Shown here: in pieces, positions 46,198-58,964 of the stretch
Layout of the letters: every line of letters begins with the position of its first letter
How positions within the stretch are numbered: the stretch's first letter is position 1
NCBI GenBank assembly: GCA_025330725.1
Contig: JAIWND010000012.1
Span: forward strand, 558,001-622,000
Source of the DNA: Chlamydoabsidia padenii
Lineage: Eukaryota > Mucoromycota > Mucoromycetes > Mucorales > Cunninghamellaceae
Direction of reading: 5' to 3'
DNA length: 64,000 bases
The notes under the pieces: generated by a model
What the model was told of the DNA's origin: nothing
Databases searched by the model: none
What the model saw: the letters and a program-made list of their open reading frames with translations, nothing else
Made by a program: the position numbers and the translations under genes

Positions 46198-49100
46198 CTA
46201 GTCCATCATCACCGCATCCTTGATTAGCTTGGTTTGTTGTGCCTTGAATACAGGGGGGATAGCAATAGCAGGTGCAGACAGAGGCTTCCGGCCAACGTAT
46301 TCGAGCTAGGAGATAGAGAAAAGAAAGAAGCATCAGTAAACCTACCATATCTATGCAATTTTTTTATACCTTGTGGTGGGGAAGCATCTGAGATAAGCGA
46401 GGGGCCATAAATCCATAAGCACCTGCATTTTCAGGTTCTTCTTGACACCATACAAATTCGGTAGCATATCTATACTTTTCAAGTTCGTCCTTGATCTGGC
46501 TTTTGGGGAAAGGGCATAGTTCCTATAAAGTAACAGCAAGAGATATTAGTAAAGAATCATCAAGGAGATAAACAAAAACCTTTACCTCGATACGGATCAA
46601 TGCCACACGATCATTCAATCCCCGGTCATTCTTTTCCTTTTGGAGATCATAGTAGAGCTTCCCAGATACAAACACCACTTTGTCTACTTGTTCGGGATCA
46701 GATGTAGTAGGATCAGTCAAGACAGGTTGGAAATAAGTACCAGGTTCCATGTCTTCCAAAGAGCTGACAGCAAGCTATGATAAAATAAAAAAAAAAGGAA
46801 AAGTAAGCATGTATATTCAAACATCGACATTATGCGGACTTACGGGTGATTTAAGCAGGCTCTTAGGGGAGATCACAACCAAAGGTTTACGGTAAGGTCG
46901 ATGCATCTAAAAACAAAAACAAAGAGAAAGTTCCAGTTTTTTTTATTTTTTATATTACTTGTGTCTTCTCCTATTTTTCATTTACCTGTCTTCGAAGGAC
47001 ATGATAGTACTGTGCGGGTGTGGTGCAGTTGACAACATGCCAGTTGGGTGGAGTATCATATGTCTCGTCAATGTTGTATGGATCATTGGACATCTATCAA
47101 TAATAATCAGCATTAATCAACAGCAGACATTTCCCTCAGTTCCTTCTAATATCGAGTCATACCTGTAAAAAGCGTTCAACCCGACTTGACGAGTGTTCAG
47201 GACCAGCTCCATCTTGACCATGAGGAAGTAACATTACCAAACCACTTTGTCGAAGCCATTTTTCTTCCCCGCTTGATATAAATGTGTCAATGGCAATTTG
47301 AGCACCGTTGAAGAAATCACCAAATTGGGCTTCCCAAATCACCAAGCGCTTTGGGGTTTCAATAGACATACCATATTCGAATCCAAGCACAGCAAATTCA
47401 TTCAAAGGACTATTCGCCACCTAAAAAAAATAAACATCAAGTAAGATCAGTATACAGCAATTCCAATCCCATGGTACCTACCTCCAAGAACCCTTGGCTG
47501 TTTGCATTGTTCTTGTTGATTTCGTTCAAAGGAATGACAGCGTCTTCGGTATCTTGACAAACAAACATAGCATGGCGCTGCGAGAAGGTACCACGTCCAA
47601 CATCTTGACCAGAGATACGGATTCCGTGTCCTTCTTCCAATAGAGATCCAAAAGCAAGTGCTTCTGCAGTAGCCCAATCCAACCCAGTGCCTTGTTCCAG
47701 TTTCTTCAATCGAGAACCAATATGATATTTCTCCAGACGAGGATGAACGTGAATGCCTTGAGGAGCCGTGACCGACTGCTTCCCAACCCGAATTAAAGTA
47801 TCGCGATCCAACCCAGTGTCGATCTGTTCCGATTGACCTTTCACAATATGTTCCATTCCTTTCCAGTTTCCTTGCAAGTGATAAGAAGGATCAGGTCGGT
47901 AGTCGTCGCTTTTCTTCATTTTTGCAATCAGGTCTTCTTGTTGCTTTTCCCGCATAGTGTTGATTTCGTCAGTGTTGAGGACTTGCTCCCGGCATAGTTT
48001 TTCTTCATAAAGTTTCGGCACCGATTTACGTAGTCGAATATTGTCATACATTCGTGGTTGAGTAAATGCAGGTTCATCCAATTCGTTGTGTCCCCATCGA
48101 CGGTAGCACATCAAGTCAAGAATGATATCCTAGATGCATAAAAGTCCCCAATAATTACAACCCCGCCTTTTCCTTTTTCCTTTTCCGCTTACCTTTTTAA
48201 ACTTGTTGCGATATTCAAACACCACATCCATTGCACGAGCCACATCTTCAGGGTAATCACCATTGACATGAACCACAGGGACATTAATCATCTTGCCAAT
48301 ATCAGAGCAGTAAGCACTAGATCGAGCATTTTGAGCCGGAGTGGTGTAGCCCAATTGATTGTTGACCACGATATGCACCGAACCGCCAGAAGAGTAATGA
48401 GGCAAATTAGACATGGAGAGAGATTCCATTACAACACCTTGACCAGAGAAAGCTGCATCACCATGAATTTGGACACACATCACGCGATCGCCCAAGGAGC
48501 AAGCATCATTACCAGTAGTTGCGATAGAGGATAAGAGCTCGGTTTGTTTTGCGCGAGCTTTCCCCATAGCTACAGGATTGATAGCTTCCAAGTGAGAAGG
48601 ATTGCTTAAAAGTGACACATGGAGAGGATGCCCGTGATAGTTCAAATTAGGATTGTTGGTCAAATGGGAGATCACATCGGCAGAATGGAAGGTATTTTCG
48701 GGTAGTTCAGATTGACCTTTCATCTTGTTGAAAAGTGCTTCATGAGGATATTCGAGTAGATCACATAATAGATTCAGTCGACCACGGTGAGGCATTCCCA
48801 CAATAAGATCACTAACACCAGCTATAAAAATGAAAATAAATTAGATGAATACGTGGTGCCCTATTTGCTGTGTACTTTGTATTATTATTATTACCTTTAG
48901 CAGATAAACCAAAAAGACGATCCAAGGCAACCATCATACTTTCGGCACCTTCTAGACCATATCGTTTCAAATTTGGAAATTTTTTGGCCAAAAAGTGATC
49001 AAAGGACTAGAAAGAATAGAGTTAATAAAGGGCTACACATATTAGTATCAACCAAGGGGCTTTTTTTTTTTTTTTTTTTTTACCTCTGATTGAGAGAGTA

Positions 49101-49852
49101 GTTGGTGGATTCGTTTCTTTTCATCAACTGATAGTTGAGGTTTGTTCCAAGATTCCACAGCATGATACCACCAACGTCTTTCACTAGCAGACTATAATAA
49201 AGTTAATAATAATATTTCAAGAGTCATTCATATAATGGTGACTTACCGGAAGGTGCATGAATTCATAAGCGATATTGCCACAGTATGTTGTATTCAAATG
49301 TTCCAGTATGGTCTTGAAATCGGCTTCTTCTTTTGCAGATGGATCTTGTTTTGATTCAGAGACATGTAGGATACCTATAAAATGATAAAACGGGTTAACC
49401 TACAAATACAATCGAGTAAAATAGATACACACGATATCTATTTTCTTTCTTACCTGATATGTTATACACTTTGCTATCATCAGTCAATCCATATCGTTCA
49501 GGTTTCAGAGCCAGTACTTCTCTATTCAAGTTAAAAAAAAAAAAAAAAAGAATCAGTACGTGTTTTAGTAAACCAGTTTATACCACAAAACTACTTACTC
49601 TCTTTTCATAAAGTCTAAAGGATCTAGTTGGGCACCACGATGACCATGTGTTCTATAAGCTTGAACCATACGTAGGAGACTACCATTTTCCATTCTATTG
49701 TTGAGCTCGGTTCGATTATAATCAGGCATGGTGAATGGTTTGGGTGAGCGGTAACCATAAATGTTGTTATCATGGTAAAGGCGGATTCCCCTAATTCGCC
49801 CAGAAGGGAGAGGTCCATGAGCCTTGCTTTTCAATTGATGTAATCGTAACAT
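46198..49852 (-). CDS. 2-oxoadipate/2-oxoglutarate dehydrogenase E1, DHTKD1 type
   Basis: Thirteen exons (49852-49599, 49521-49454, 49374-49247, 49191-49084, 49006-48895, 48821-48193, 48129-47482, 47420-47163, 47093-46986, 46906-46844, 46774-46586, 46522-46370, 46305-46198) give 941 residues. The thiamine-diphosphate E1 core is clear: [84 protein letters not shown] [19 protein letters not shown], and [16 protein letters not shown]. The short N-terminus, [17 protein letters not shown] and [16 protein letters not shown] match DHTKD1 better than KGD1. It would feed lysine/tryptophan breakdown products as glutaryl-CoA. Decarboxylates in the mitochondrial matrix with E2/E3. Confidence 0.88.
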
Positions 49853-50672
49853 TCCAATAAACGTGTATAAAAAAAAATAAAAATAAAAAAAAGAATGAGA
49901 CGAAGGATTAAAAAAAAAAAGTGTGGGAAAGAGGAAAAAGAAGGGGGGTTTTATTCCAACCGTTTTTACCACGGTGTCTTGGGTTCCTGCAGCGGCGTTT
50001 GAAATTGCTTGCCAATATAACCATCGGATCTCCCCTTTTTCTCACGGTCGAGCAGTAAGTAACCTTCTTTTTTACAAGCATCATCCATGATGGGAAAATT
50101 AGATACCAGTTACCACTGCACAGATTGAATTTTGCTTTGACTGGATGCATCTCACATTGGAATACCCTTTACTTTGTGCCATGGGATTGGGAAGGCGAGA
50201 GGAAAAGCAAATCTTTCCACTCTTTTTCATGGGAGTCAATGATAAATCTTCTTATCTTTCGGTTTACCCACTAATAACATAACGCTTAAAATGGGATAGA
50301 GGGCAATTGAGCGGTATTTTGATTGTACCTTGTTTTATTCTGCATGAAGATCAGGGATGTTATTGGAGTAACTACAATCGAGTAATATCAAAAAAGACCA
50401 ATAGGATCGCCTTTCATTCATTCATAAGGTACCCACACTAAAATAGCTATAATCTGCCTAACATTGATGATAGTTCAGTGTTCGATCGACATTCATTCAT
50501 CACCTATTTTCGGCCGGTTACATTCAAACCCCGTCGACCAAAACCAGGTACCTGGATAAAGCAGGGCAAGATATGTCGTGTATTGATTATTTTATTTCCA
50601 TATTGCATACAAGTGCACCCAACAATAACTAATATTACAAAGTATCTATCTATCTATATCTAGGTATAATCA
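49853..50672. promoter_or_regulatory. Promoter region of the DHTKD1-type gene
   Basis: Element copies at 49992-50003 (GCGGCGTTTGAA, 140 bp before the start) and 50523-50533 (TTCAAACCCCG). The rest shows no gene. Confidence 0.5.
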
Positions 50673-52701
50673 TCACCTTCGTTTTGATTTCCCGCCTTTT
50701 GGTTTGTAGTCATTGGAGGCAGCCAAAGCATGACCGGTCGCGTTCACATGAGAGAATAGCTTGTTTCGAGTTTCAAAAGCATCACCGCAGACGTTACATA
50801 CATTGTTTGCAATCTATTATAATACATTCGAGAGGATGTTAGTTGTTATCATGACACTTTTTGCACCATTTCTTCTTACCTTGCTTTCTTCCTCCTCTTC
50901 TTTCTGTTTCTTCTTTTCCTTTCGTTTTTCCCGCTTTGTTTTTGCTGATTCTTTTACTGGAGGGGCATCCTTAGTGGTGTTCTCTTCGGCTTCAGCTGTT
51001 GTTGTTTGATTGAGAGCGGAAGACGGGGTCGGTACGGGTTCTATTAGATATAAAAAGTCTATTTAGTTTCCCCAACATACTCAATAATCCCCCCCTTCCC
51101 CCTATTTACCTTGTGCAGCATGTTTTCCATTTCGTTTCCGACGTCGTGTTGATTGTTCCAGTTCCAATGTAGCAGCAAGAGCAGTAACATGATCGAGTTC
51201 ACCTTGGTCATCCAACATCTCCGGTTCCACTTCATCGAATCCCCAATGTGGTGTCATCTTCTTCTTTTGCTTGTTTTTCTTTTTGGATCTTGTCACTGGT
51301 ATACTGATCCCATCATTATCATCATCATTGTCATTTTCATTTTCATTGTCGACATTGTCAAGCTTCGGTTGATCTATTGTAGTTGTAAAGGCAAAATCCG
51401 CTTCGTCCGCCATCATCTGTTTCTTCAATTTCCAAGCCAATCTAGTATGTTTTCGACTTGATTCATGACTTGATAGTTGATGTTCGCTTTTGTAAAACTT
51501 GTCGCACACCACACAGTAAAAGTCACTTTCTTCTACTTCGCCATCCCCAGCTGTGTTGTCGTCTTCATCAGATAGATAGTCATCCAAACGCTTGTCATCC
51601 ACTTTTGCCCAGTCTTGTTCTTGATAATTGGCCCGTTGTGCTTGGAGCTCTTGTTTTTCCTTGAGTACCTTTGCCTTTTGTGCTGCCGCCACCTCTTCCT
51701 TTCGTTTTTGTTCTTCTTCTTGGTATGCCTTCATGCGGGGATCTCGTTTCTTGATAAACACAGCAAGATTCTATTTTTGACACATAAAGAGATAGAGAGA
51801 GAGAGGATGAAATTAATATGTGAGTTCTTTTTTTTTTATTTCCTGTGTCCTTACCCTGATAGTGTCATTGTAATCCTTCTTTGCCACATCCCGAGCTTTC
51901 CTATTTTCCTTGTCCATCGCCCGGCGTACATATCGATTCGGTGCATCAGAGAGTCGCCATTTATCAGCCCATTGGAACGTTTTTCTAGTGGAGAAGTTGG
52001 ACCAAGCACCATAAAAATCACGAGCATAAGCACCATAACCAAGGTATCCATCATTGTCAGCAAATGGCGTCTTGGAGTTACCAAAAGAAGGAAGAGTGGT
52101 GTAAACTGAAGAGTTCCCAAAGGCAGAGCTATCATCATCATCATCTTGATTCGGGTTGTTGCGGTAGGCTTCTTCTTCTTCATTGGCCAGTTTCTGGAAT
52201 AAACTCCGGTAGACGGTATAGAAGCCTTGATCAGTGTCGTTGTAACCACGGTATTCGGATACACTAAAATATCGCATCAAGTCTTCCGACCCCATACCCG
52301 CACTACTGTCTCGTTGTCCCTTGTGGTCATCCCCTTTCAAGATGGCATCTCGGTGACCATCGTACCTACCCAAGTTATGTCAGTAGTTTACAATTAGTTA
52401 GTTACCCTTAATCGTTTCTTTAATTAATTGTCAACTTACCATGACCGTTCTTGTGGATCAGAGAGGACTTCGTAAGCTTCTTGTATCAAAGCAAACCGTT
52501 CAGTAGCTTCTTGAACTCGATCACCATTTTTATCTAAAAGAGAAGGACAACAAATTGTTAGTATAAAAAGATATCATGGTTGAAACTGAGTTGACACTTA
52601 CCAGGATGCCATATTAATGCTTGACGTCTATAAGCCTTCTTTATTTCGTCCCCAGTTGCTTGTCGTTCAACATTTAGTAGATCGTAATAGCACACACGCA
52701 T
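50673..52701 (-). CDS. JJJ1: J-domain protein Jjj1/DNAJC21
   Basis: Six exons (52701-52602, 52533-52440, 52365-51855, 51770-51110, 51040-50880, 50813-50673) give 555 residues. The J-domain opens the protein ([20 protein letters not shown]) with an HPDKNGD motif. A DNAJC21-type middle region follows ([38 protein letters not shown]). A charged coiled coil, then two C2H2 zinc fingers, [20 protein letters not shown] and a C-terminal [20 protein letters not shown], complete it. In yeast Jjj1 stimulates Hsp70 to release Arx1 during 60S ribosome maturation. Confidence 0.92.
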
Positions 52702-52775
52702 ATTAAAATGGATTGATAGAGGTCGAGAGCGGGAAGAAGAAGGAAAGAAGACAATGTCAAATTTTGAAAGTTGAC

Positions 52776-52822
<47 letters not shown>

Positions 52823-53040
52823 CGGCGGGCTGCGGTTCAAAATTTTAGAAGAGGGTGGGGATCCCCAATGCTACAAACTATCATCAAGCAATTTTATTAT
52901 AAAGTCAGTAACAAAAAGCCAGTTTATTTATTATATAAAGAATGTAAGGTGCTAATCTACAATAGGGGAATGTATAAGGAAGAGCTAAAAAAAAAAAAAG
53001 CAAGGTATGACTAGTGAGGATGGGGAAATACAGTATCCAA
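52702..53040. promoter_or_regulatory. Promoter region of JJJ1
   Basis: A 42-nt A run (52778-52819) is followed by an imperfect element, GCGGCGGGCTGCGGTTCAAA at 52822-52841, about 120-140 bp before the JJJ1 start. Confidence 0.4.
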
Positions 53041-53330
53041 TTAATTCTTCTTGATTGTCAAATCTTCTTTGGTTTGAGCAGCAGCGAAATCCCACTTGCG
53101 CTAAAGTATAATAAAAGGGAAAAATGCGTTGGTCAAATAAAGCAGTGTATCAAAGATAGGTGGCAACTTACATCAGTAGCGTAAGAGAGGATGGTTAAAC
53201 CAATAGGAATGGCCACACCCCAAAATAGTGTGCGTCGAGTGGTGCGTTGGTTCCATTTGAAGTAAAGATGAGTGTTTTCACGAAGATGGGCCCATCGTTC
53301 AATAGCAGGATCGGTTCGAAGTCCACCCAT
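53041..53330 (-). CDS. Complex I accessory subunit, NDUFB4/B15-like
   Basis: Two exons (53330-53172, 53100-53041) give 72 residues. The sequence DPAIERWAHLRENTHLYFKW followed by one membrane span (LFWGVAIPIGLTILSYA) and a short polar tail (RKWDFAAAQ) fits small single-span accessory subunits of complex I of the B15/NDUFB4 type. The family is recalled from pattern, not searched. It is head-to-head with RCF1, another respiratory gene, over a 389-bp spacer. Confidence 0.6.
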
Positions 53331-53719
53331 AATGTCTATACCGATTAATCAAAAGAGAGAGAGAGAGATTTACTTTTTGTTTTTACTGTCACGATCTTTT
53401 TTCCCCAAGAGGCGGGGTTTGAAATCTTTTTTTTTAATCAATGGACCCTGACGACGAATTAGGTTGTTGAACTCTGTTATCGAAAAGGAATCATGTGGAT
53501 TTTTGATTCAACCCATGCTGTGTAGTAAGAGTGACATGGTGATAATGATGTATCACGCTTATGGTGAATTACGCTACCTAGTCTACTGTAAAGGAGATAC
53601 TTTTGTTGCATGACGAGGGCGAAGGACATATTTTCAAATGCCGCTCGCCTGATTATTTTTTATAAGAGGACCCTTGTTCACTTCTTTTTGTATCTCCAAC
53701 ATTTGAAACATTGGACAAC
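53331..53719. promoter_or_regulatory. Bidirectional promoter of NDUFB4-like and RCF1
   Basis: Two element copies, one near each gene: GCGGGGTTTGAA at 53412-53423 (82 bp before the NDUFB4-like start) and TTTCAAATGCCGC at 53632-53644 (76 bp before the RCF1 start). They point in opposite directions, each placed the same way relative to its own gene. Confidence 0.6.
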
Positions 53720-54223
53720 ATGAAAGAATACACCAAAGAGGAAATGGAACAGATGCATAGAATGATGAATGGTGAATCAGCTTGGGATCGTATGAAGCGC
53801 AAATCAAGAGAAGAACCTTTGGTTCCCGCAGGTAAACAGGAAAATATTTGAAACAAGCGAAACGGCTTTGACCTCACACTCTTTTTTTCTTTTTCTTTTT
53901 TTTAATTGATAATCGAAAAGGCGTTGCATTGACCTGTTTTGCTTTAGTAGCTGCTACTGTTGGTGTAAAGACTGGCAATAAAGCCTATGCTAACAACATG
54001 TTTCGCCTTCGAGGTAAAGAAAAAGTCAATAGGCTCGAATCAATACTATTTACTCATCCACTTTCTTTTTACATCTCTTCTTGTAGTTGCTGCTCAAGGA
54101 TTCACGATTGTAGCCATGGTAGGTGGATCATTGTACTACACCTACAAGGAGAAACAAGAAAAACTTGCTGCTGCTGCCACCACTCAACCTAAGGAAACCA
54201 CATCACCCGATTCAACCACTTAA
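53720..54223 (+). CDS. RCF1: HIG1-domain respiratory supercomplex factor (Rcf1-like)
   Basis: Three exons (53720-53831, 53921-54013, 54087-54223) give 113 residues. The N-terminus WDRMKRKSREEPLVPAG and the two hydrophobic hairpin spans (VALTCFALVAATVG, VAAQGFTIVAMVGGSLYY) around MFRLR make the HIG_1_N domain. Rcf1 supports assembly of complex III-IV supercomplexes in the inner membrane. The QxxxD/IRxxR-like fungal motif appears as NNMFRLRVAAQGF. Confidence 0.9.
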
Positions 54224-54389
54224 ATAGACTCCCCCTCCCACTGCTTTCATACCTACCCCAACCCACCATGCACATAAATCCACATACACATACAATAGGT
54301 TTAGATATAATGACTTTATTATTACTATTATCATTACAAAACACTATAAAAACATCTATCTATATATTATTCTATTGTCCATAGTCTAT

Positions 54390-56665
54390 TTAGAGTGATT
54401 TAAACCTCGTACCATACTTTGTTTGCATGAATGGTACTGGAGTTGTTGTTGTGCCAATATATCCGTAGCTACCAAAGTATAATACATGTCTATCCAGTTC
54501 TTCAATTTGATAGGATGTTCCCAAGTATAACCCATACCGTGCATTGACAGAGACTTGATCGTGTAGGGCAATATCTGTCATGGAATTCAAAAAAAGCTGA
54601 TACTTGTCTTTGCTTGACAGTGACGCCATAAATGAGGATGAGGATGTTACTGAAGATAAAGTCGATGTTGATCTATTGGTCGAATATAACATCAAGGTAG
54701 AGGGTGATGATGACAAGGAAGATCGGATGTTGGATTCCAATGGAGTTGATTGCTGTGATGATGATGAGGCCGTGACGGTGTGATCCTTTATTCCATCGTC
54801 AACTAGCTTGCCTTTCCCAGTCGTTTTCTTTAATCCAGATACCTTATTTTTTATCCATTTCACCAAGGAAGGAGATGGAAGAGCAAGATGATTGGTGACA
54901 AAAGTTGAAGTGGTGTAAGGTTCCTTGAATTTCTTTTGCCAAGCCATTGCCATCAGCACAGCACCACCATGGAGATTATCTTCAGGCACCATATCATCAT
55001 GATTGATTACCCGCCCGGCAAATGTATCCATGCAATAGTCGGTATAGTCTTGAGGAGAGGACACCATGTGTACATGCCAGCACAGATCAATATCCATAGT
55101 CGGTACGATGGGTATCAAATTAGATAGGGTTAGGAATGACAAGGCCGAGGGTCGGCACTGATCCTTGATGAGTGTCAGGAACATCCTATACCTATGAACG
55201 GCAAATTGCAGAGTAACTATATTGGTCCAATCAGTTGCTGCCAGAGTGTTGATAAAAATAGTCTGCCGACCCACCGCTTGTACGAGATCAATGCAAAGAG
55301 GTGTCACAATACCAACGTAGCTTGATTTGACCATGTCGAGCAAGATACACCACGTCATGTCTTCAAGTTGTCGGACTGATTTCAAAAGTCGCAAGGTGTT
55401 GTTCCAATTGCAAGTTGTGGATGATGTCAACATGGAGGATGTAAATACAGGATCGTTATCGTGAAACTTCATAAACCGTGCCATCAGTTGTACCTTGATC
55501 CCCTTTTCGGTGTTTGATTTCGCCCTTTGTCCATCCGAATCCAGCATGAGCCCCCTATAAATAGTAATGGGAGCTAAGGTTAGTCATTCCTGTCCCGTGA
55601 TATATGACATTATTGACAGTAATTACTTGAATAGGATACGAGATTTGCTTGATTCGATGATATCTCGGGTAAATTGATAACAAGAGAGTGTCTGAGTAGA
55701 ATTGATTGATCCACAATGTATACAAGTAATAGAAGAGGATGGGTCACTTTGCATACTAGCATATTCAGTCCTATGTATCATATAAAAGTAAATAGTATTA
55801 GTACACAGTGTATAATATGACATTTGTTTCCGAGTTGTGCCTGACACTTACCAAGTGGATGGTTGCGATTCTTGACAGAATACACAAGTAAAGGTGCGTT
55901 CATCATTATTCAGTTCATTGAGGTCCAAGTCATAGGGTTCATCAGGTAGGAAGGTCAACCAAAAGCGTTCTGACAGAGGATCCCTTCCGGTGCCTGATCT
56001 GGTTTTCACTTCTCTCTACGTAAAGATAGATAGATAGATAGATAGATATAAGAAGGTGTCGCTGGTTAATACATATCTAACTTCCAACAATCCACTTTTT
56101 TTTTTGTTCCCATCTACTTACTGTTTTAAATAAAGGCAAAGGATAGTTAAAAACATGTTCCCAACTATTTCGGATAAGGTCATCACGATAGCGATAAGGT
56201 GAAAGCATATGAGCATACCAACAGAGCATAACATCTAAACATATATATACATATAAAGTGTCAATCAAGTGTTAATGTTTATATTAGAGTCTTACCTAAA
56301 GGAGGAATGATCATATTTGAGATGACAATATGAGATGGCTTTTCACGTTGTAGTACCTGCAACCATCGAATATAGCGTAGTTCAGCACGACACATATACA
56401 CACGTTGAAGACCCTGGGGAATAGATTTAAGCATTTGGTCCACAGAATACAAAAACGAAATGAGGTCATGGCACGATCGACTGGTGACAGATCTTGGTGG
56501 AGTTGTTACTAGTTTATATTGTTTCTGTTGTTGTAGACCCAAGTGGCATGTTGTTTGATCTTCCAAGGTAAGGTAGTCAGGCGGTGGTGTGGTAATGGCA
56601 AAGAGCGAGTAATCGGGAGGTGCCAGTGATGAGTCCAAACTTTCTGATCTTGTTAACGGAAGCAT
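54390..56665 (-). CDS. GRDP/DUF1399-type protein with two PPxY motifs
   Basis: Five exons (56665-56296, 56234-56122, 56015-55852, 55770-55627, 55554-54390) give 651 residues. The N-terminus carries APPDYSLF and PPPDYLTL, two PPxY motifs that bind WW domains of Rsp5-type ligases. The repeated signatures DVMLCWYAHMLSPYRY and TMDIDLCWHVHMVSSPQDY with GRVINHDDMVPEDNL mark the glycine-rich-domain-protein family (DUF1399). Two CxxC pairs between them (FTCVFCQ, ITCIHCG) could bind zinc. A Ser-rich linker lies near the C-terminus. Function is poorly known; plant relatives affect stress responses. Confidence 0.78.
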
Positions 56666-57128
56666 TTAATAAATAAATATGTTTATAAAAGAAGGATAGA
56701 GTCATTTTTATAAAAAAAAAAAGAAGAAATAGTAAAAGAGAAAGGGGGAAAATGAAAACGGGAAAAAGTACGATTTCATTGTAAGCGGGATTTAAATTAG
56801 ACTTCAGACAACAATGCGTAGTGATAAGAATAAAGAATGAAGCACTATATTTGGGTTCATTATTTGATTATAAATATGTATACAATGGACATCAATGTTA
56901 ATAGAAAGTGCCCAATAATAGCCACTTTATTGTTTTATTAGAAATAAAAAAGAGACAAAGTGGAGATTACATGTTAGTAAATGTGGGGAAGAATTTGTGG
57001 GGTATGAGGAGGAAAAATCGAATGATATGAATGACTAGATAGAATACATTGTAAGATAAAATAAAGTAGAATAAAATAAAAACAGTAAAACCAAATGAGA
57101 GTGAGGGTGAGAGAAGGGTACTATATTA
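56666..57128. promoter_or_regulatory. Promoter region of the GRDP-type gene
   Basis: Element copy GCGGGATTTAAA at 56785-56796, 120 bp before the start. The rest is the 3' flank of the arrestin gene. Confidence 0.5.
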
Positions 57129-58964
57129 CTAAGTGACATAATAATCAGGAGGAGGTTTTGAAGGTATACGATCCAAGGAAGAGGTTCCATTCATATTAGA
57201 TTCAGTTGGGGGTGGCGAATACAGTTGGACCTGAGAGGCACGTTCCACTTGACGTCGAAAGGCAAAATAACAAGGACACAAAAACACGTGAGCTTCAATA
57301 CTACATGAGCTTCTTCTTGAAGAAATAGCCGGTTCGTCTTGTTGTATTGTAGGTGTGGTGGGCATGGATGAAGTAGGTGATGTGGTGTTGGAAGAAACTT
57401 TGGTTGATGTCGCCGGCATTCGTTGTCCCTTTTCCGATAATCCATTGGTAGCGATAGTATTGTTGTGTTGAGGTAATTCAAAGTAGGAAGGAAGTCGTCC
57501 AAAGTCTTCCTTTAATCGACAATCAAACACCGTGATTGGCATTTCCAATTTCACCACTTCCCGTTTCCGTTTGACAGAATCGATATCCTTATCCGGTCGA
57601 TGTTTACGTAGTTTTGACAACCATTTTGTACCGCCGCCGCCAGCCATAGTAGGAGTCGTGCTGCCACTGCCATGGTGAGATGTAGGTGCATTACTGTCAT
57701 GGCTATCCACACTTCCATCACTATAATGTCGATTCATGGTCGTCCTTGCCAAACGACTTGTTACTGCTGCCACGAGATCATCGTCACTAGGATGTGATGC
57801 CACCGGTTGAGAGAGTGAAGATGTTGAGGAAGAGGAAGAGGATGGTGATGGATCAGGGTAAGAGAGAGTGAGGTGAATAGACAAATGATGGCGGAATAAG
57901 ACGTCCTTGTTGGTCGTAGAATGGTGGAAATTGCGTACACAGGTGGGAGTAGCAAACGTGAGTCGATAGGATGCAGTATCGTGTATGTCGATGGCATGAC
58001 TATGATTGGACCTGTTGAATATCGCAGACCAGTCGCTATTCATATCTGGTGTCGAGGTACTTGATTCGCCGCCATTATCATTTTCTTCTAACCGACCAGC
58101 AGAGAGGAAGGAAAGGTCAAAACGTTCTTGATCAGTTCGGAGAGCACGCATTTCTGGCACAGCATATCGACGGTTTTCCACAATATACAATTCCATATGC
58201 TCCAATCGGACATGTTTGACTTGAGGTTGAATCATACACCGCACGTGGAATAAATCACCAGAGGAGAAGGCCGCTTGTTCGACGACAAGATGTATATCCA
58301 CCCCAGACAAGTGTTTTTCAAATGTGCGTGAGAGATCTTGAATCGAGTTGTTGGTCAACAAGGCATTGGAGAGATAGGTTCGTAGGACAAGTACAGGTTT
58401 GGAGATATGCCAACTGTTTAAAAGTGAGATACCAGGACTGGTCACCCGTGCTTCCACCGTATGTTTAACCCGACCATAGACATCTTCCACCGTTTCAACA
58501 ATAGACTACAAAAGAATAAAATTAGTTTGTTTGTTGTTTGTAGTTTGCTGTTTTTTACATACGTTAGGGACAACAAAGGTAAACATGAATCGATGGATGC
58601 CAGCGGGTAATTGTACATGACCCTTTTTTTCCCTATCCGCCTGGAAGACATTCATTGTATCTTCATTGAGTAACTTTTCATGAGAGAGTCGAGTACCGCG
58701 AGAGCCAATACCTTCAAGAAGAAGAAGAGATTTAGTTAGTACACTCATTTTTGCTACTTGTTCTTTCTTACCTTCAGGCCAGTAGGTGGTCTGTAGCGAC
58801 TTTAGGGTGACGCTGATCTTGGATATCTTTGTATTTTTCCCCAATGAGAGCACAACATTACCACTAAAAACGACCGAGCCTTCTTCTGTTGAGGGACCAC
58901 TAAGGATGATAGGTTTCAAGGGATCAAACGATAGCCGATCACTGGAAAGTAATCCAAGATGCAT
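57129..58964 (-). CDS. Alpha-arrestin (ART-like) adaptor
   Basis: Three exons (58964-58772, 58711-58563, 58505-57129) give 572 residues. The arrestin N domain shows PIILSGPSTEEGSVVFSGNVVL and KISKISVTLKS with QLPAGIHRFMFTFVVPNSI. The C domain shows VVEQAAFSSGDLFHVRCMIQ and VRLEHMELYIVENR. A long Ser/Thr/His-rich insert follows, then MPITVFDCRLKEDFGRLPSYFELP. The C-terminus PSKPPPDYYVT holds a PPxY motif. Alpha-arrestins recruit Rsp5-type ubiquitin ligases to plasma-membrane transporters for endocytosis. Which transporter is unknown. Confidence 0.85.

Noticed and set aside
46198..49852. Calling this KGD1 (2-oxoglutarate dehydrogenase)
   Set aside because: Shared E1 core would fit, but length, N-terminus and diagnostic blocks resemble DHTKD1 more. 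I keep the name open in the entry.
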